Assembly (NCBI GenBank): GCA_964021645.1
Contig: CAXIAD010000102.1
Coordinates: 1 to 7,770 of the forward strand
Reading direction: 5' to 3'
DNA from: CANLDA01 sp964021645
Lineage (GTDB): Bacteria; Pseudomonadota; Alphaproteobacteria; Rhodobacterales; Rhodobacteraceae
DNA length: 7,770 nucleotides
Below the pieces are notes generated by a model that saw only the letters and a list, made by a program, of their open reading frames with translations, searched no databases and was not told the DNA's origin. Of the stretch, positions 1 through 6,448 are shown piece by piece. The stretch's first letter is position 1, and each line of letters begins with the position of its first letter. The position numbers were made by a program, and so were the translations under genes.

Positions 1-384
1 TAGATCATCACGATCAACAGAGGTGATAACCACGTGGTTCAACCCCAGTTTTTGCACTGCATCCGCAACACGACCTGGCTCAAACGTATCCAACGTATCG
101 GGGCGCCCCGTTGCGATATTACAAAACGTGCATCCGCGTGTGCAAATGTCGCCCATGATCATCATCGTCGCGTGACCTTGGCTCCAGCATTCGCCCACAT
201 TCGGACAACCCGCCTCTTCGCACACCGTGACCAGATTGTTATCCCGCATAATTTTGCGCGTGGTGTTGTACCCTTCGCCACTTGGCGCCTTCACGCGAAT
301 CCAGCTTGGTTTGCGCGGTTGTGCGTTATCTGCCCGATGGGCTTTTTCCGGGTGGCGCTGTTCGGGTATTTTCAGGTCTCTCAC
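1..384 (-). CDS. lipA: Lipoyl synthase, N-terminal part (cut by window edge)
   Basis: Radical SAM enzyme that inserts two sulfurs into protein-bound octanoyl groups to make lipoyl cofactors for 2-oxoacid dehydrogenases and the glycine cleavage system; it acts in the cytoplasm. The first 128 codons are visible, roughly 40% of the family's usual length. Both diagnostic cysteine triads are present: C55-x4-C60-x5-C66 (auxiliary 4Fe-4S cluster, the sulfur donor) and C81-x3-C85-x2-C88 (radical SAM cluster), followed by the conserved NHVVITSVDRDDL stretch at the cut. I chose the GTG at 384 because AAGGGA lies 6 nt upstream (391-396) and because Roseobacter LipA proteins, as I recall them, begin MRDLKIPEQRHPEKAHR. 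An in-frame ATG at 426 would add 14 basic residues but has no good ribosome site; a TGA stop lies in frame just above it. The gene is transcribed away from the peroxiredoxin gene. Identity is very secure; the start is likely but not certain. Confidence 0.96.
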   Translation of the reverse strand, partial: MRDLKIPEQRHPEKAHRADNAQPRKPSWIRVKAPSGEGYNTTRKIMRDNNLVTVCEEAGCPNVGECWSQGHATMMIMGDICTRGCTFCNIATGRPDTLDTFEPGRVADAVQKLGLNHVVITSVDRDDL

Positions 385-429
385 GGGCGTTCCCTTGCGG
401 CTTTTGCGATGTGCTTTGTTTAGCATATC

Positions 430-459
430 TTTATGTCACCGAAAGAGCCAGCCACGCAA
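430..459 (-). promoter_or_regulatory. Possible sigma70-type promoter for lipA
   Basis: On the minus strand, TTGCGT (459 to 454) and CATAAA (435 to 430) are separated by 18 bp, a plausible -35/-10 pair. Initiation would fall near 422-424, just inside the ATG at 426, which agrees with the GTG at 384 being the true start. The match to consensus is partial and this is a by-eye inference. Confidence 0.25.
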
Positions 460-598
460 AGCTGCTATGCATCCGGCAATCATACCGCCACAAAGGCTAA
501 AATTTGGCAAACCACCGCCGACCCAATATGCCCCATTGCGTGTCTATCAGAATCATTTTATCCGCCCGTCGACTCCCTAGTTTGAACAAGGACAGACG

Positions 599-1147
599 AT
601 GAATACCGGTCAAAAATTACCCATGGTTACCTTTCGCACCCGCGTTCGCGACGACAGCATCGAGGGGCCTAACCCTTTTCGCTGGCAGGATATGACCACT
701 GCTGACTATTTCTCTGGTAAGCGCGTTATTCTGTTTTCGCTCCCCGGTGCCTTCACGCCCACATGCTCGACCTACCAATTGCCCGGTTTCGAAAAAGGCT
801 TTGCTGATTTCGCGGCCCAAGGCATTGATTCAATCTACTGCATGTCGGTCAACGACAGCTTTGTGATGAACAAATGGGCCGAGGCGCAGGGCATCACAAA
901 TGTCGGTGTTATCCCTGATGGATCCGGTGAATTTACCCGCAAAATCGGCATGCTTGTCGACAAAGACAACGTCGGGTTTGGCATGCGCTCATGGCGCTAT
1001 GCAGCCATCGTAAATGATGGTGTGATCGAGGCATGGTTCGAAGAGCCGGGCCGTGACGACAATCATCCCGAAGACCCATATGGCGAAAGCAGCCCAGAAA
1101 ATATCCTTGCGCATATGAATGCCAAGGCTGAGAAAATATCTGCATAA
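599..1147 (+). CDS. Peroxiredoxin, Prx5 family (thiol peroxidase)
   Basis: Thiol-dependent peroxidase of the Prx5 (AhpC/TSA superfamily, COG0678) group, which reduces hydrogen peroxide and alkyl hydroperoxides in the cytoplasm using glutathione/glutaredoxin or thioredoxin. The 182-aa length suits the family. The active-site loop PGAFTPTCS holds the peroxidatic cysteine C56 with the supporting Thr (T53), and the Prx5-typical block CMSVNDSFVMNKW follows at 81-93. The later GFGMRSWRYAAIV segment (about 126-138) contains the family's conserved Arg. C81 is the only other cysteine, so this is probably a 1-Cys-type or glutaredoxin-recycled enzyme rather than a typical 2-Cys one (inference). The start is supported by AAGGA at 588-592 with 6-nt spacing. 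It stands alone, divergent from lipA, and is closed by a hairpin terminator. I see no convincing OxyR site upstream. Confidence 0.94.
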   Translation: MNTGQKLPMVTFRTRVRDDSIEGPNPFRWQDMTTADYFSGKRVILFSLPGAFTPTCSTYQLPGFEKGFADFAAQGIDSIYCMSVNDSFVMNKWAEAQGITNVGVIPDGSGEFTRKIGMLVDKDNVGFGMRSWRYAAIVNDGVIEAWFEEPGRDDNHPEDPYGESSPENILAHMNAKAEKISA

Positions 1148-1164
1148 ACTATCTTAAATCAACA

Positions 1165-1204
1165 CCCTACGTCCCATACCTAATGTGGGTCGTAGGGGCA
1201 TTTT
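1165..1204 (+). terminator. Intrinsic terminator of the peroxiredoxin gene
   Basis: CCCTACG (1165-1171) pairs with CGTAGGG (1191-1197), and CCCA (1173-1176) with TGGG (1186-1189), across one T-T mismatch. This makes an 11-bp GC-rich stem with a 9-nt loop, followed by GCATTTT. It lies 18 bp after the peroxiredoxin stop. The same hairpin lies 24 bp beyond the stop of the convergent DUF6456 gene and may serve it too, but the T-run on that side is poor. Confidence 0.82.
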
Positions 1205-1221
1205 CCGATCCCAAAACAATT

Positions 1222-2352
1222 CTATCCAATCATGGAGCTGTTTGATCCGCGCCCTGTTTGGTAATGCTCGCGCAGGCGAATGAGCGCGATACGCAGCACA
1301 ATTTTGCCAGATCTGGCTGACCATCCCAACCGCTTTTCCGCAGTTTCCAACCCCTCCAGATAGCAGCAACACCGCAGTGCTACATCCGATAGCCCCTCAC
1401 CCAAATCTTGTAGGGCCTGTGCCACCCTGTCACGCGCCGCAGTTGGCCCCGATCCAATGCCACTGTCAGGAGCATAACTCCCACGGTCGCCACCAGATAG
1501 GAACCGATCCCAGTTTTGGCCAACTCGTGGACCCATTTGCGCCAGCTCAAAATCCTCGCGCAACCGCTCTCCGGCAGAAACAAGGTCTTCGCTTAAAAAT
1601 GGCGCGCCCTCTTTGTCACGCCGCCTTGCCAGCAAGGTCAAAGGCGATTCCGCCATATTAAACCGCATGCGCCGTGGCTTGCCTTCTTCTTCATCCTCAA
1701 CCAGTTTCTCGCCAAATTCACGATGTTGCGCCGCAAATGGCGTTTGCATCTCCGCAAAACCCTGCGCCTGATTTTCCGCCTCAGCGACCAGCCGGTTTAA
1801 CGCAGCGCGTCCTGAACTCGTAATTGTATAGCGCGAAATTCGGCCCGGCTCGTCGCAACTAATCCAGTCCTTTAGTGCCATCGCTTGGGCGATTGCCCGG
1901 TCCACAACCGCCGTTCGCGTCGAGGCCCCATCAGGGGCATCGCGCACGACTACGGCCTTTTCCATATCCTTCGCCACCGCCAGAACAGCGCCCGCCTCAC
2001 ACAACCTACGCAGGACTCTTTTACCCTCCCGGGCAAGGGTGGCTTTGCAGGGTGCCACCTCAGAATTCGCAGTTTCTTCCATTCCCAAACTCTCCTTACG
2101 TTCTTTCCGGGACACCGAGGGGAAATGCCTGACCCCAAGAGTTGTCAGCGCCTCATCCACCAAGGGATCATCGCGGCGGGATTCGACCTTTCGGATCTGC
2201 CTTAGAACTGTCGATGCATGGCATTGCGATAGTCTCGCAAGCTCCCGAATAGACAGGCCTTTTTCCGTATGCTCAAGGTATCTAACAGCTCCGTTTGGAA
2301 CCCACTCAGGTAGGGTAGCAATCCCCCGTAATGAAGGCCGTTTATGGGTCAT
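1222..2352 (-). CDS. DUF6456 / helix-turn-helix domain protein
   Basis: Predicted DNA-binding protein of 376 aa with no established function that I know of. Residues about 35-55 (IRELARLSQCHASTVLRQI) look like a helix-turn-helix. Residues about 150-190, ending RYTITSSGRAALNRLV, resemble a MarR-like winged-helix edge. The C-terminal part (about 235-365) matches DUF6456 as I know it: AESPLTLLARRRDKEG, then GERLREDFELAQMGPRV, then a Cys-rich RCCCYLEGLE, and finally a W-SARSGKIVLRIAL segment. A charged linker (EDEEEGKPRR) separates the halves. I chose the ATG at 2352 because GGAGG sits 6 nt upstream (2359-2363). The reading frame stays open back to a GTG at 2418, but that start lacks a ribosome site and would run through the DnaA-box-like repeats. 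It is divergent from the DUF6477 gene. Family call fairly sure; regulatory role is inference. Confidence 0.85.
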   Translation of the reverse strand: MTHKRPSLRGIATLPEWVPNGAVRYLEHTEKGLSIRELARLSQCHASTVLRQIRKVESRRDDPLVDEALTTLGVRHFPSVSRKERKESLGMEETANSEVAPCKATLAREGKRVLRRLCEAGAVLAVAKDMEKAVVVRDAPDGASTRTAVVDRAIAQAMALKDWISCDEPGRISRYTITSSGRAALNRLVAEAENQAQGFAEMQTPFAAQHREFGEKLVEDEEEGKPRRMRFNMAESPLTLLARRRDKEGAPFLSEDLVSAGERLREDFELAQMGPRVGQNWDRFLSGGDRGSYAPDSGIGSGPTAARDRVAQALQDLGEGLSDVALRCCCYLEGLETAEKRLGWSARSGKIVLRIALIRLREHYQTGRGSNSSMIG

Positions 2353-2384
2353 TTTGCACCTCCAAAGGTCCGTAGGATTGCCAT
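2349..2384 (-). CDS. Possible 11-codon leader ORF ahead of the DUF6456 gene
   Basis: On the minus strand an ATG at 2384 opens the peptide MAILRTFGGAK, and its TGA stop (2351 to 2349) overlaps the DUF6456 ATG as ATGA. GGGGA lies 5 nt before its ATG (2390-2394 on the plus strand reads TCCCC), a usable ribosome site. The GGAGG site of the main gene lies inside it. If translated, it would couple to or gate the main gene. It could equally be chance, as short ORFs are common. Confidence 0.28.
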   Translation of the reverse strand: MAILRTFGGAK

Positions 2385-2386
2385 AG

Positions 2387-2422
2387 TTATCCCCAAGTTT
2401 ATCCTTAAAATTATCCACAACC
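2387..2422 (+). repeat. Three 12-bp tandem units with DnaA-box-like cores
   Basis: TTATCCCCA (2387-2395), TTATCCTTA (2399-2407) and TTATCCACA (2411-2419) begin exactly 12 bp apart. The third is a perfect match to the DnaA box TTATCCACA; the first differs at one base and the second at two. They lie just upstream of the DUF6456 start, in the spacer shared with the DUF6477 gene. On the minus strand they read as repeated GGATAA. The arrangement is seen directly; DnaA binding is inference. Confidence 0.55.
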
Positions 2423-2608
2423 TAAGAGCGATTGGTTACCCATGTGTTAAAATGAGCCTCTACAACCATCATTGTTTCCAAATCATAAACAGACACAGAA
2501 GGGTCCGTACGCAGCTAAGCAGAGTCACGCAACACTCGCATTGGTTGTGCAATGTTGGTTTCATCAAAGTGTTCGATAACTACTCAAACAGATAAAAAGG
2601 ACCCGAAG

Positions 2609-2899
2609 ATGAAAGATATTCTCAGTGTGCTAAATGATCTGCGCCGTCCCCGCCTGCTCATACGTGCAGCAAAAATGGGGGCGGAGGAATACTCTCGCGA
2701 TACCCACCTGAAACGGCATCTAGGCTACGGAAATTTGCCCCGCAGCGGTCCGGCCTTGATGAAACTGATTGAATTGGAAAGCGTGATGAATGAACACCGT
2801 CACAAAGAAGAGGCGTCCTATTCGTTGATCAAACATGTCGACATTTTGATCGCTATGATGGGCGAGGCACGGCTACTGCGCGCCTCGCGCCCGATTTAA
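2609..2899 (+). CDS. DUF6477 family small protein
   Basis: A 96-aa protein that I recognise as DUF6477, a small family found in Rhodobacteraceae; no function is known to me. The visible landmarks are MKDILSVLNDLRRPRLLIRAA at the start, a GY-x-LPR-G-ALMKLIELE segment in the middle (about 39-57) and HVDILIAMMGEARLLRASRP at the end (76-95). It is mostly helical in appearance, rich in Arg and Leu, with no cysteine, no signal peptide and no membrane segment, so it is likely a cytoplasmic protein. I chose the ATG at 2609 because AAGGA lies 7 nt upstream (2597-2601); an in-frame ATG at 2552 would add 19 residues without family support. It is divergent from the DUF6456 gene and converges on the methyltransferase gene with a 21-bp gap. 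Confidence 0.82.
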   Translation: MKDILSVLNDLRRPRLLIRAAKMGAEEYSRDTHLKRHLGYGNLPRSGPALMKLIELESVMNEHRHKEEASYSLIKHVDILIAMMGEARLLRASRPI

Positions 2900-2920
2900 A
2901 CTTGGGTCAAGCCTTTGACG

Positions 2921-4465
2921 TTACATGAACGAATCGGGCATCGATTCTTTCTTCTGCGCGACATAGGCTTCCAGCCCCTCTTTGATCGCCGGGTCCATCG
3001 CAGGCTGCTGATATGTGCTCAGCAGTTTTGCAACCCGGTCAGAGGCCAAGGTACGTGTATCGCGCGCGCCTTCTTCTTCCCATGTTTCATAGGGTTTGTA
3101 ATCCAGCAGGTCTGATTTCCAGAACGCGGTCTTAAAGTTGTTCTGCGTATGCTCACAGCCCAAATAATGCCCGCCGGGTCCAACCTCGCGAATGGCCCCC
3201 ATGGCTTGGGCATCGGTATCCATTTCAACACCCTTGGCCACAGAATGCAGCGTTCCCAGTTGGTCCGCATCCATCACGAATTTTTCGAAATCCGCGACCA
3301 GACCGCCTTCAAGCCAACCACAGGCGTGCAACATAAAGTTCACACCAGACAACAGCCCCATGTTCAATGAGTTTGCGGTCTCATATGCGGCCTGCGCATC
3401 CGGCAGCTTTGAGCCACAGAACGATCCCGCTGACCGGAATGGCAGCCCCAAACGGCGCGCCAATTGACCCGCACCATAGGTGACCAATGATGCCTCAGGC
3501 GTCCCAAACGTCGGCGCACCAGAGTTCATGTCGATCGAACTAACAAACGCCCCAAAGATCGCAGGTGCCCCCGCGCGCACCAACTGGTGATAGGCAACGC
3601 CGGCCATGACTTCGGCCAGAACCTGCGTCAACGTACCCGCAACCGAAACCGGTGCCATCGCACCGCCAACAATAAACGGAGAAATAATGCATGCCTGATT
3701 GTTTTTCGCATAAACCTCAAGCGAGCCCATCATCACATCATCAAACGTCATCGGAGAGTTGATGTTGGTCAGCGACGTCATAACTGTGTTGTTCTGAACA
3801 AACTCTTCGCCAAACAGAATGCCACACATATCGACACTGTCTTGGGCGCGGCTTGGTTCTGTCACCGACCCCATGAACGGTTTATCGCTCAACGTCATAT
3901 GTGCCATCAACATATCCAGGTGACGCTTGTTCACCGGAACATCCGTAGGTTCGCAAACGGTGCCGCCAGAATGGTGCAACCACTTGGACATATAGCCCAG
4001 TTTTACGAATTTCTGGAAATCATCCATCGTTGCGTAACGACGGCCACCCTGCAAATCGCGCACAAAGGGAGGGCCATAAACCGGTGCCAAGACCAGATTA
4101 CGTCCACCAACCACAACCGAACGCTCGGGATTACGGGCATGCTGAGTGAACTGTGATGGCGCTGTCGAAATCAGCTTGCGCGCCAAACCACGTGGGATGC
4201 GCACGCGCTCGCCATCAATATCCGCCCCGGCATCGCGCCACCGTTCAAGTGCGGCTGGATTGTCGATAAAATTAACACCGACCTCCGCCAGAATTGTTTC
4301 GGCATTGGCCTCGATGATCTCCAACGCTTCGTCGTTCAAAACTTCAAAGTTGGGGATATTACGTTCGATGTACTTAGCTGTATCAAATGACACTGTGGAA
4401 CGCTCGGCCCGACGGGCGGCACCTCCGCCTCCACGAACACGACGACGCGCTGCTGCTTCTGACAT
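2921..4465 (-). CDS. MttB-family (trimethylamine methyltransferase-like) protein, non-pyrrolysine
   Basis: 514-aa member of the trimethylamine:corrinoid methyltransferase family (MttB-like, COG5598), predicted to form a TIM barrel that moves a methyl group from a quaternary amine or related compound to a corrinoid protein. Family signatures include SPFIVGGAMAPVSVAGTL (262-279), the AEVMAGVAYHQLVRAGAPAIFG run (284-305), FGTPEASL (320-327), GSKLPDAQAAYE (351-362) and ANFMLH-like VNFMLHACGWLEGG (375-388). There is no in-frame TAG, so it belongs to the non-pyrrolysine branch, whose known members such as MtgB act on glycine betaine; the substrate here is unknown. The first 25 residues are Arg/Ala/Gly-rich and probably disordered. 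GAGGA lies 7 nt before the ATG (4473-4477). The frame stays open upstream to 4744, but those residues look non-coding. No corrinoid protein or second methyltransferase gene lies next to it. Confidence 0.9.
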   Translation of the reverse strand: MSEAAARRRVRGGGGAARRAERSTVSFDTAKYIERNIPNFEVLNDEALEIIEANAETILAEVGVNFIDNPAALERWRDAGADIDGERVRIPRGLARKLISTAPSQFTQHARNPERSVVVGGRNLVLAPVYGPPFVRDLQGGRRYATMDDFQKFVKLGYMSKWLHHSGGTVCEPTDVPVNKRHLDMLMAHMTLSDKPFMGSVTEPSRAQDSVDMCGILFGEEFVQNNTVMTSLTNINSPMTFDDVMMGSLEVYAKNNQACIISPFIVGGAMAPVSVAGTLTQVLAEVMAGVAYHQLVRAGAPAIFGAFVSSIDMNSGAPTFGTPEASLVTYGAGQLARRLGLPFRSAGSFCGSKLPDAQAAYETANSLNMGLLSGVNFMLHACGWLEGGLVADFEKFVMDADQLGTLHSVAKGVEMDTDAQAMGAIREVGPGGHYLGCEHTQNNFKTAFWKSDLLDYKPYETWEEEGARDTRTLASDRVAKLLSTYQQPAMDPAIKEGLEAYVAQKKESMPDSFM

Positions 4466-4551
4466 ACTCAATTCCTCACCAAAAGGCGTTACATTCTCCC
4501 TACATCTATCTTGCGTCGCGTTACGCCCGTCGAAAAAATACGGCCTTTGAA

Positions 4552-4601
4552 GTTTAAAAGCGACATTACCACCTGTTTTCGGTGTCGTTCTCAATTTAAA
4601 C
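4552..4601. repeat. Long interrupted palindrome in the mttB-like/guaA spacer
   Basis: GTTTAAA (4552-4558) and TTTAAAC (4595-4601) are perfect inverted arms around a 36-nt interior. Inside, AGCGACA (4559-4565) pairs with TGTCGTT (4583-4589) with one G-T pair, or alternatively CACC pairs with GGTG around a TGTTTTC loop. It is 86 bp above the methyltransferase start and 130 bp above guaA. It might be an operator or an RNA structure in one of the leaders. The pairing is seen; a role is not shown. Confidence 0.4.
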
Positions 4602-4696
4602 GCCCGCAATTTCGCCCGTTGCCCGATCTTGCCTGTGATCTCTTCAACAGGTGGCCTTCCCTTCAGCATTTCAATCCGGCCTCTGTGCAATCGGAC

Positions 4697-4731
4697 TTGC
4701 GAAATCTCCCTCTTTCGCTTAATCGGCGCAC
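4697..4731 (+). promoter_or_regulatory. Weak promoter candidate immediately upstream of guaA
   Basis: TTGCGA at 4697-4702 and CTTAAT at 4718-4723 (15-bp spacing, shorter than ideal) could be a -35/-10 pair. Transcription would then start at about 4729-4732, giving an almost leaderless guaA message. This fits the lack of any Shine-Dalgarno sequence before the guaA ATG. Weak consensus matches; tentative. Confidence 0.22.
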
Positions 4732-6300
4732 ATGAGTGATACATCCCATGACCGCCTCTTAATCATCGACTTTGGCAGCCAAGTGACGCAGCTTATTGCG
4801 CGTCGTTTGCGTGAGCTGAATGTCTATTGCGAAATTCACCCCTATCAGAACGTCACCGATGACTTTCTGACCGAGATGGCGCCCAAGGCCGTTATCTTAT
4901 CAGGTGGCCCAGATAGCGTGACCCGCGAAGGCTCTCCGCGTGCGCCCCAAGCGGTGTTCGATATGGGCGTGCCCGTGCTTGGCATCTGCTATGGTCAGCA
5001 AACGATGATGACCCAGCTCGGTGGCAAGGTCGAAAGTGGCCACGGCACCGCCGAATTTGGCCGCGCCTATGTTACACCCACGGTCAAATCCCTGCCCATG
5101 CTGGATGGCTGGTTTGAGGATGACGCCGATCGCGAACAGGTCTGGATGAGCCACGGCGACCACGTCAGCGAAATCGCCCCCGGATTTGAGGTCTACGGCA
5201 CCTCTCCTAACGCGCCTTTTGCGATCACTGCGGATATCTCGCGTAATTTCTACGCCGTGCAATTCCACCCCGAGGTTCACCACACCCCGAATGGCGCCAA
5301 GCTTTATGAAAACTTTGTCCGCCTCGCTGGTTTCACTGGCGACTGGACAATGGGCGCCTACCGCGAATTGGCAATTGCCGCGATACGCGAACAGGTTGGT
5401 GACAAACAGGTTATCTGCGGTCTGTCCGGCGGCGTTGACAGCTCTGTCGCTGCGGTCTTGATCCATGAGGCCATCGGCGATCAGCTGACTTGCGTCTTTG
5501 TTGACCACGGGTTGTTGCGCAAGGGCGAGGCCGATGAGGTCGTCGCCATGTTCCGTGACAATTACAACATGCAGTTCATCCATGCCGAAGAACAAGAACT
5601 CTTCCTTGGTCAGCTTGAGGGTCAGTCTGATCCTGAAACCAAGCGTAAAATCATCGGCAAGCTGTTTATCGACGTGTTCCAGAAACACGCCAATTCCATT
5701 GAGGGTGCCGAATTCCTCGCTCAGGGCACGCTTTACCCCGATGTGATCGAATCTGTCAGCTTCTCCGGCGGTCCCTCTGTCACGATCAAAAGCCACCACA
5801 ATGTTGGCGGTCTGCCCGAGAAAATGGGCCTCAAACTGGTCGAACCCCTGCGCGAACTCTTCAAAGACGAAGTCCGCGTTTTGGGCCGCGAGCTGGGCCT
5901 GCCTACCAGCTTCATCGGTCGTCATCCCTTTCCTGGTCCCGGCTTGGCCATTCGTTGCCCCGGTGAAATCACCCGTGAAAAACTCGACATCCTGCGCGAG
6001 GCCGATGCCGTCTTTATCGACCAAATTCGTAAACATGGTCTTTACGATGATATCTGGCAGGCTTTCGTCGCCATTCTGCCTGTGCGCACCGTTGGTGTTA
6101 TGGGTGATGGGCGCACCTATGATTTCGCCTGTGCCTTGCGCGCGGTCACCTCTGTTGATGGCATGACGGCGGATTATTACCCCTTTAGCCACGAATTTCT
6201 GGGTGAAACCGCCACGCGGATCATCAATGAGGTAAAGGGCATCAATCGTTGCACCTACGACATCACGTCCAAACCTCCCGGCACCATTGAATGGGAATAG
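4732..6300 (+). CDS. guaA: GMP synthase (glutamine-hydrolysing)
   Basis: Cytoplasmic enzyme that converts XMP, ATP and glutamine to GMP, the last step of guanylate synthesis. It is full length at 522 aa. The N-terminal class I glutamine amidotransferase domain (about 8-200) has the nucleophile C86 in GICYGQQ and its partners H179 and E181 in FHPEVHHTP. The ATP-pyrophosphatase domain follows with the P-loop SGGVDSS at 232-238. The C-terminal dimerisation domain carries RHPFPGPGLAIR (398-409) and ends with the typical ITSKPPGTIEWE. All key residues are intact. The ATG at 4732 is the first possible start, as a TAA lies four codons upstream in frame, and the N-terminus fits the family. No ribosome-binding site is visible before it. 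It is a single-gene unit, divergent from the methyltransferase gene, with a terminator 50 bp downstream. Confidence 0.98.
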   Translation: MSDTSHDRLLIIDFGSQVTQLIARRLRELNVYCEIHPYQNVTDDFLTEMAPKAVILSGGPDSVTREGSPRAPQAVFDMGVPVLGICYGQQTMMTQLGGKVESGHGTAEFGRAYVTPTVKSLPMLDGWFEDDADREQVWMSHGDHVSEIAPGFEVYGTSPNAPFAITADISRNFYAVQFHPEVHHTPNGAKLYENFVRLAGFTGDWTMGAYRELAIAAIREQVGDKQVICGLSGGVDSSVAAVLIHEAIGDQLTCVFVDHGLLRKGEADEVVAMFRDNYNMQFIHAEEQELFLGQLEGQSDPETKRKIIGKLFIDVFQKHANSIEGAEFLAQGTLYPDVIESVSFSGGPSVTIKSHHNVGGLPEKMGLKLVEPLRELFKDEVRVLGRELGLPTSFIGRHPFPGPGLAIRCPGEITREKLDILREADAVFIDQIRKHGLYDDIWQAFVAILPVRTVGVMGDGRTYDFACALRAVTSVDGMTADYYPFSHEFLGETATRIINEVKGINRCTYDITSKPPGTIEWE

Positions 6301-6315
6301 GCTGGTTCAAAATAT

Positions 6316-6341
6316 CTGGGCACATCTGATGTGCCTACCAG
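6316..6341 (+). other. Hairpin just after guaA
   Basis: GGCACAT (6319-6325) and ATGTGCC (6329-6335) form a perfect 7-bp stem with a CTG loop. CTG/CAG flanks (6316-6318 and 6339-6341) can extend it across a bulge. It has no T-run, so it is not itself an intrinsic terminator; it may stabilise the 3' end of the guaA message. Confidence 0.5.
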
Positions 6342-6345
6342 TTTC

Positions 6346-6376
6346 AAAAGGCGTCACCTCTGGGTGGCGTCTTTTT
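6346..6376 (+). terminator. Intrinsic terminator of guaA
   Basis: GCGTCACC (6351-6358) pairs with GGTGGCGT (6363-6370) around a 4-nt TCTG loop, with two G-T pairs. AAAAG (6346-6350) pairs with CTTTT (6371-6375), giving a 13-bp stem that ends in a five-T tract. The A-run on the left side could let it work for minus-strand transcripts too. Confidence 0.88.
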
Positions 6377-6448
6377 CGTTTCGCACTTTCCCTCTGTTCA
6401 AATGCGAGCATTGCCGCCAGACTGTAGGCAACTGAAAGATGCCTCAAC

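Noticed and set aside
34..580. Plus-strand open frames across lipA and its upstream region
   Set aside because: They are antisense to lipA, whose cysteine motifs are unmistakable, and they have no recognisable protein features.
1875..2386. Plus-strand open frames opposite the DUF6456 gene
   Set aside because: Pro/Arg/Ser-rich low-quality translations typical of antisense frames; the minus-strand gene explains the region.
2353..2418. Longer DUF6456 protein starting at the GTG at 2418
   Set aside because: There is no ribosome site before that GTG, and the added residues merely translate the 12-bp repeats. GGAGG before the ATG at 2352 is far better.
2539..2560. CATTG/CAATG inverted repeat and a TTGGTT direct repeat in the DUF6477 upstream region
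   Set aside because: Short repeats of 5-6 bp are expected by chance in 250 bp; no match to a known operator that I can name.
2353..2608. Chromosomal origin of replication
   Set aside because: Only one perfect DnaA box, no clear unwinding element, and none of the genes typical of alphaproteobacterial origins (hemE, parAB, gidAB) nearby.
2906..2919. GTCAA/TTGAC hairpin between the DUF6477 and methyltransferase stops
   Set aside because: Only 5 bp of stem with no T-run on either strand. It might be a weak shared terminator, but cannot be supported.
4466..4744. Upstream extension of the methyltransferase reading frame to 4744 (607 aa in total), overlapping the guaA start
   Set aside because: The extra 93 residues look unlike any MttB N-terminus, and the ATG at 4465 has a good GAGGA site. 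Open frames of this length can occur by chance.
4900..6192. A 430-codon open frame on the minus strand, fully inside guaA
   Set aside because: It is an antisense shadow of a highly conserved, codon-biased gene. It has no recognisable domain, and guaA is intact with every catalytic motif.
6411..6431. TTGCC-N11-GGCAA inverted repeat before the secreted-protein gene
   Set aside because: Arms of only 5 bp; no recognisable regulator motif.
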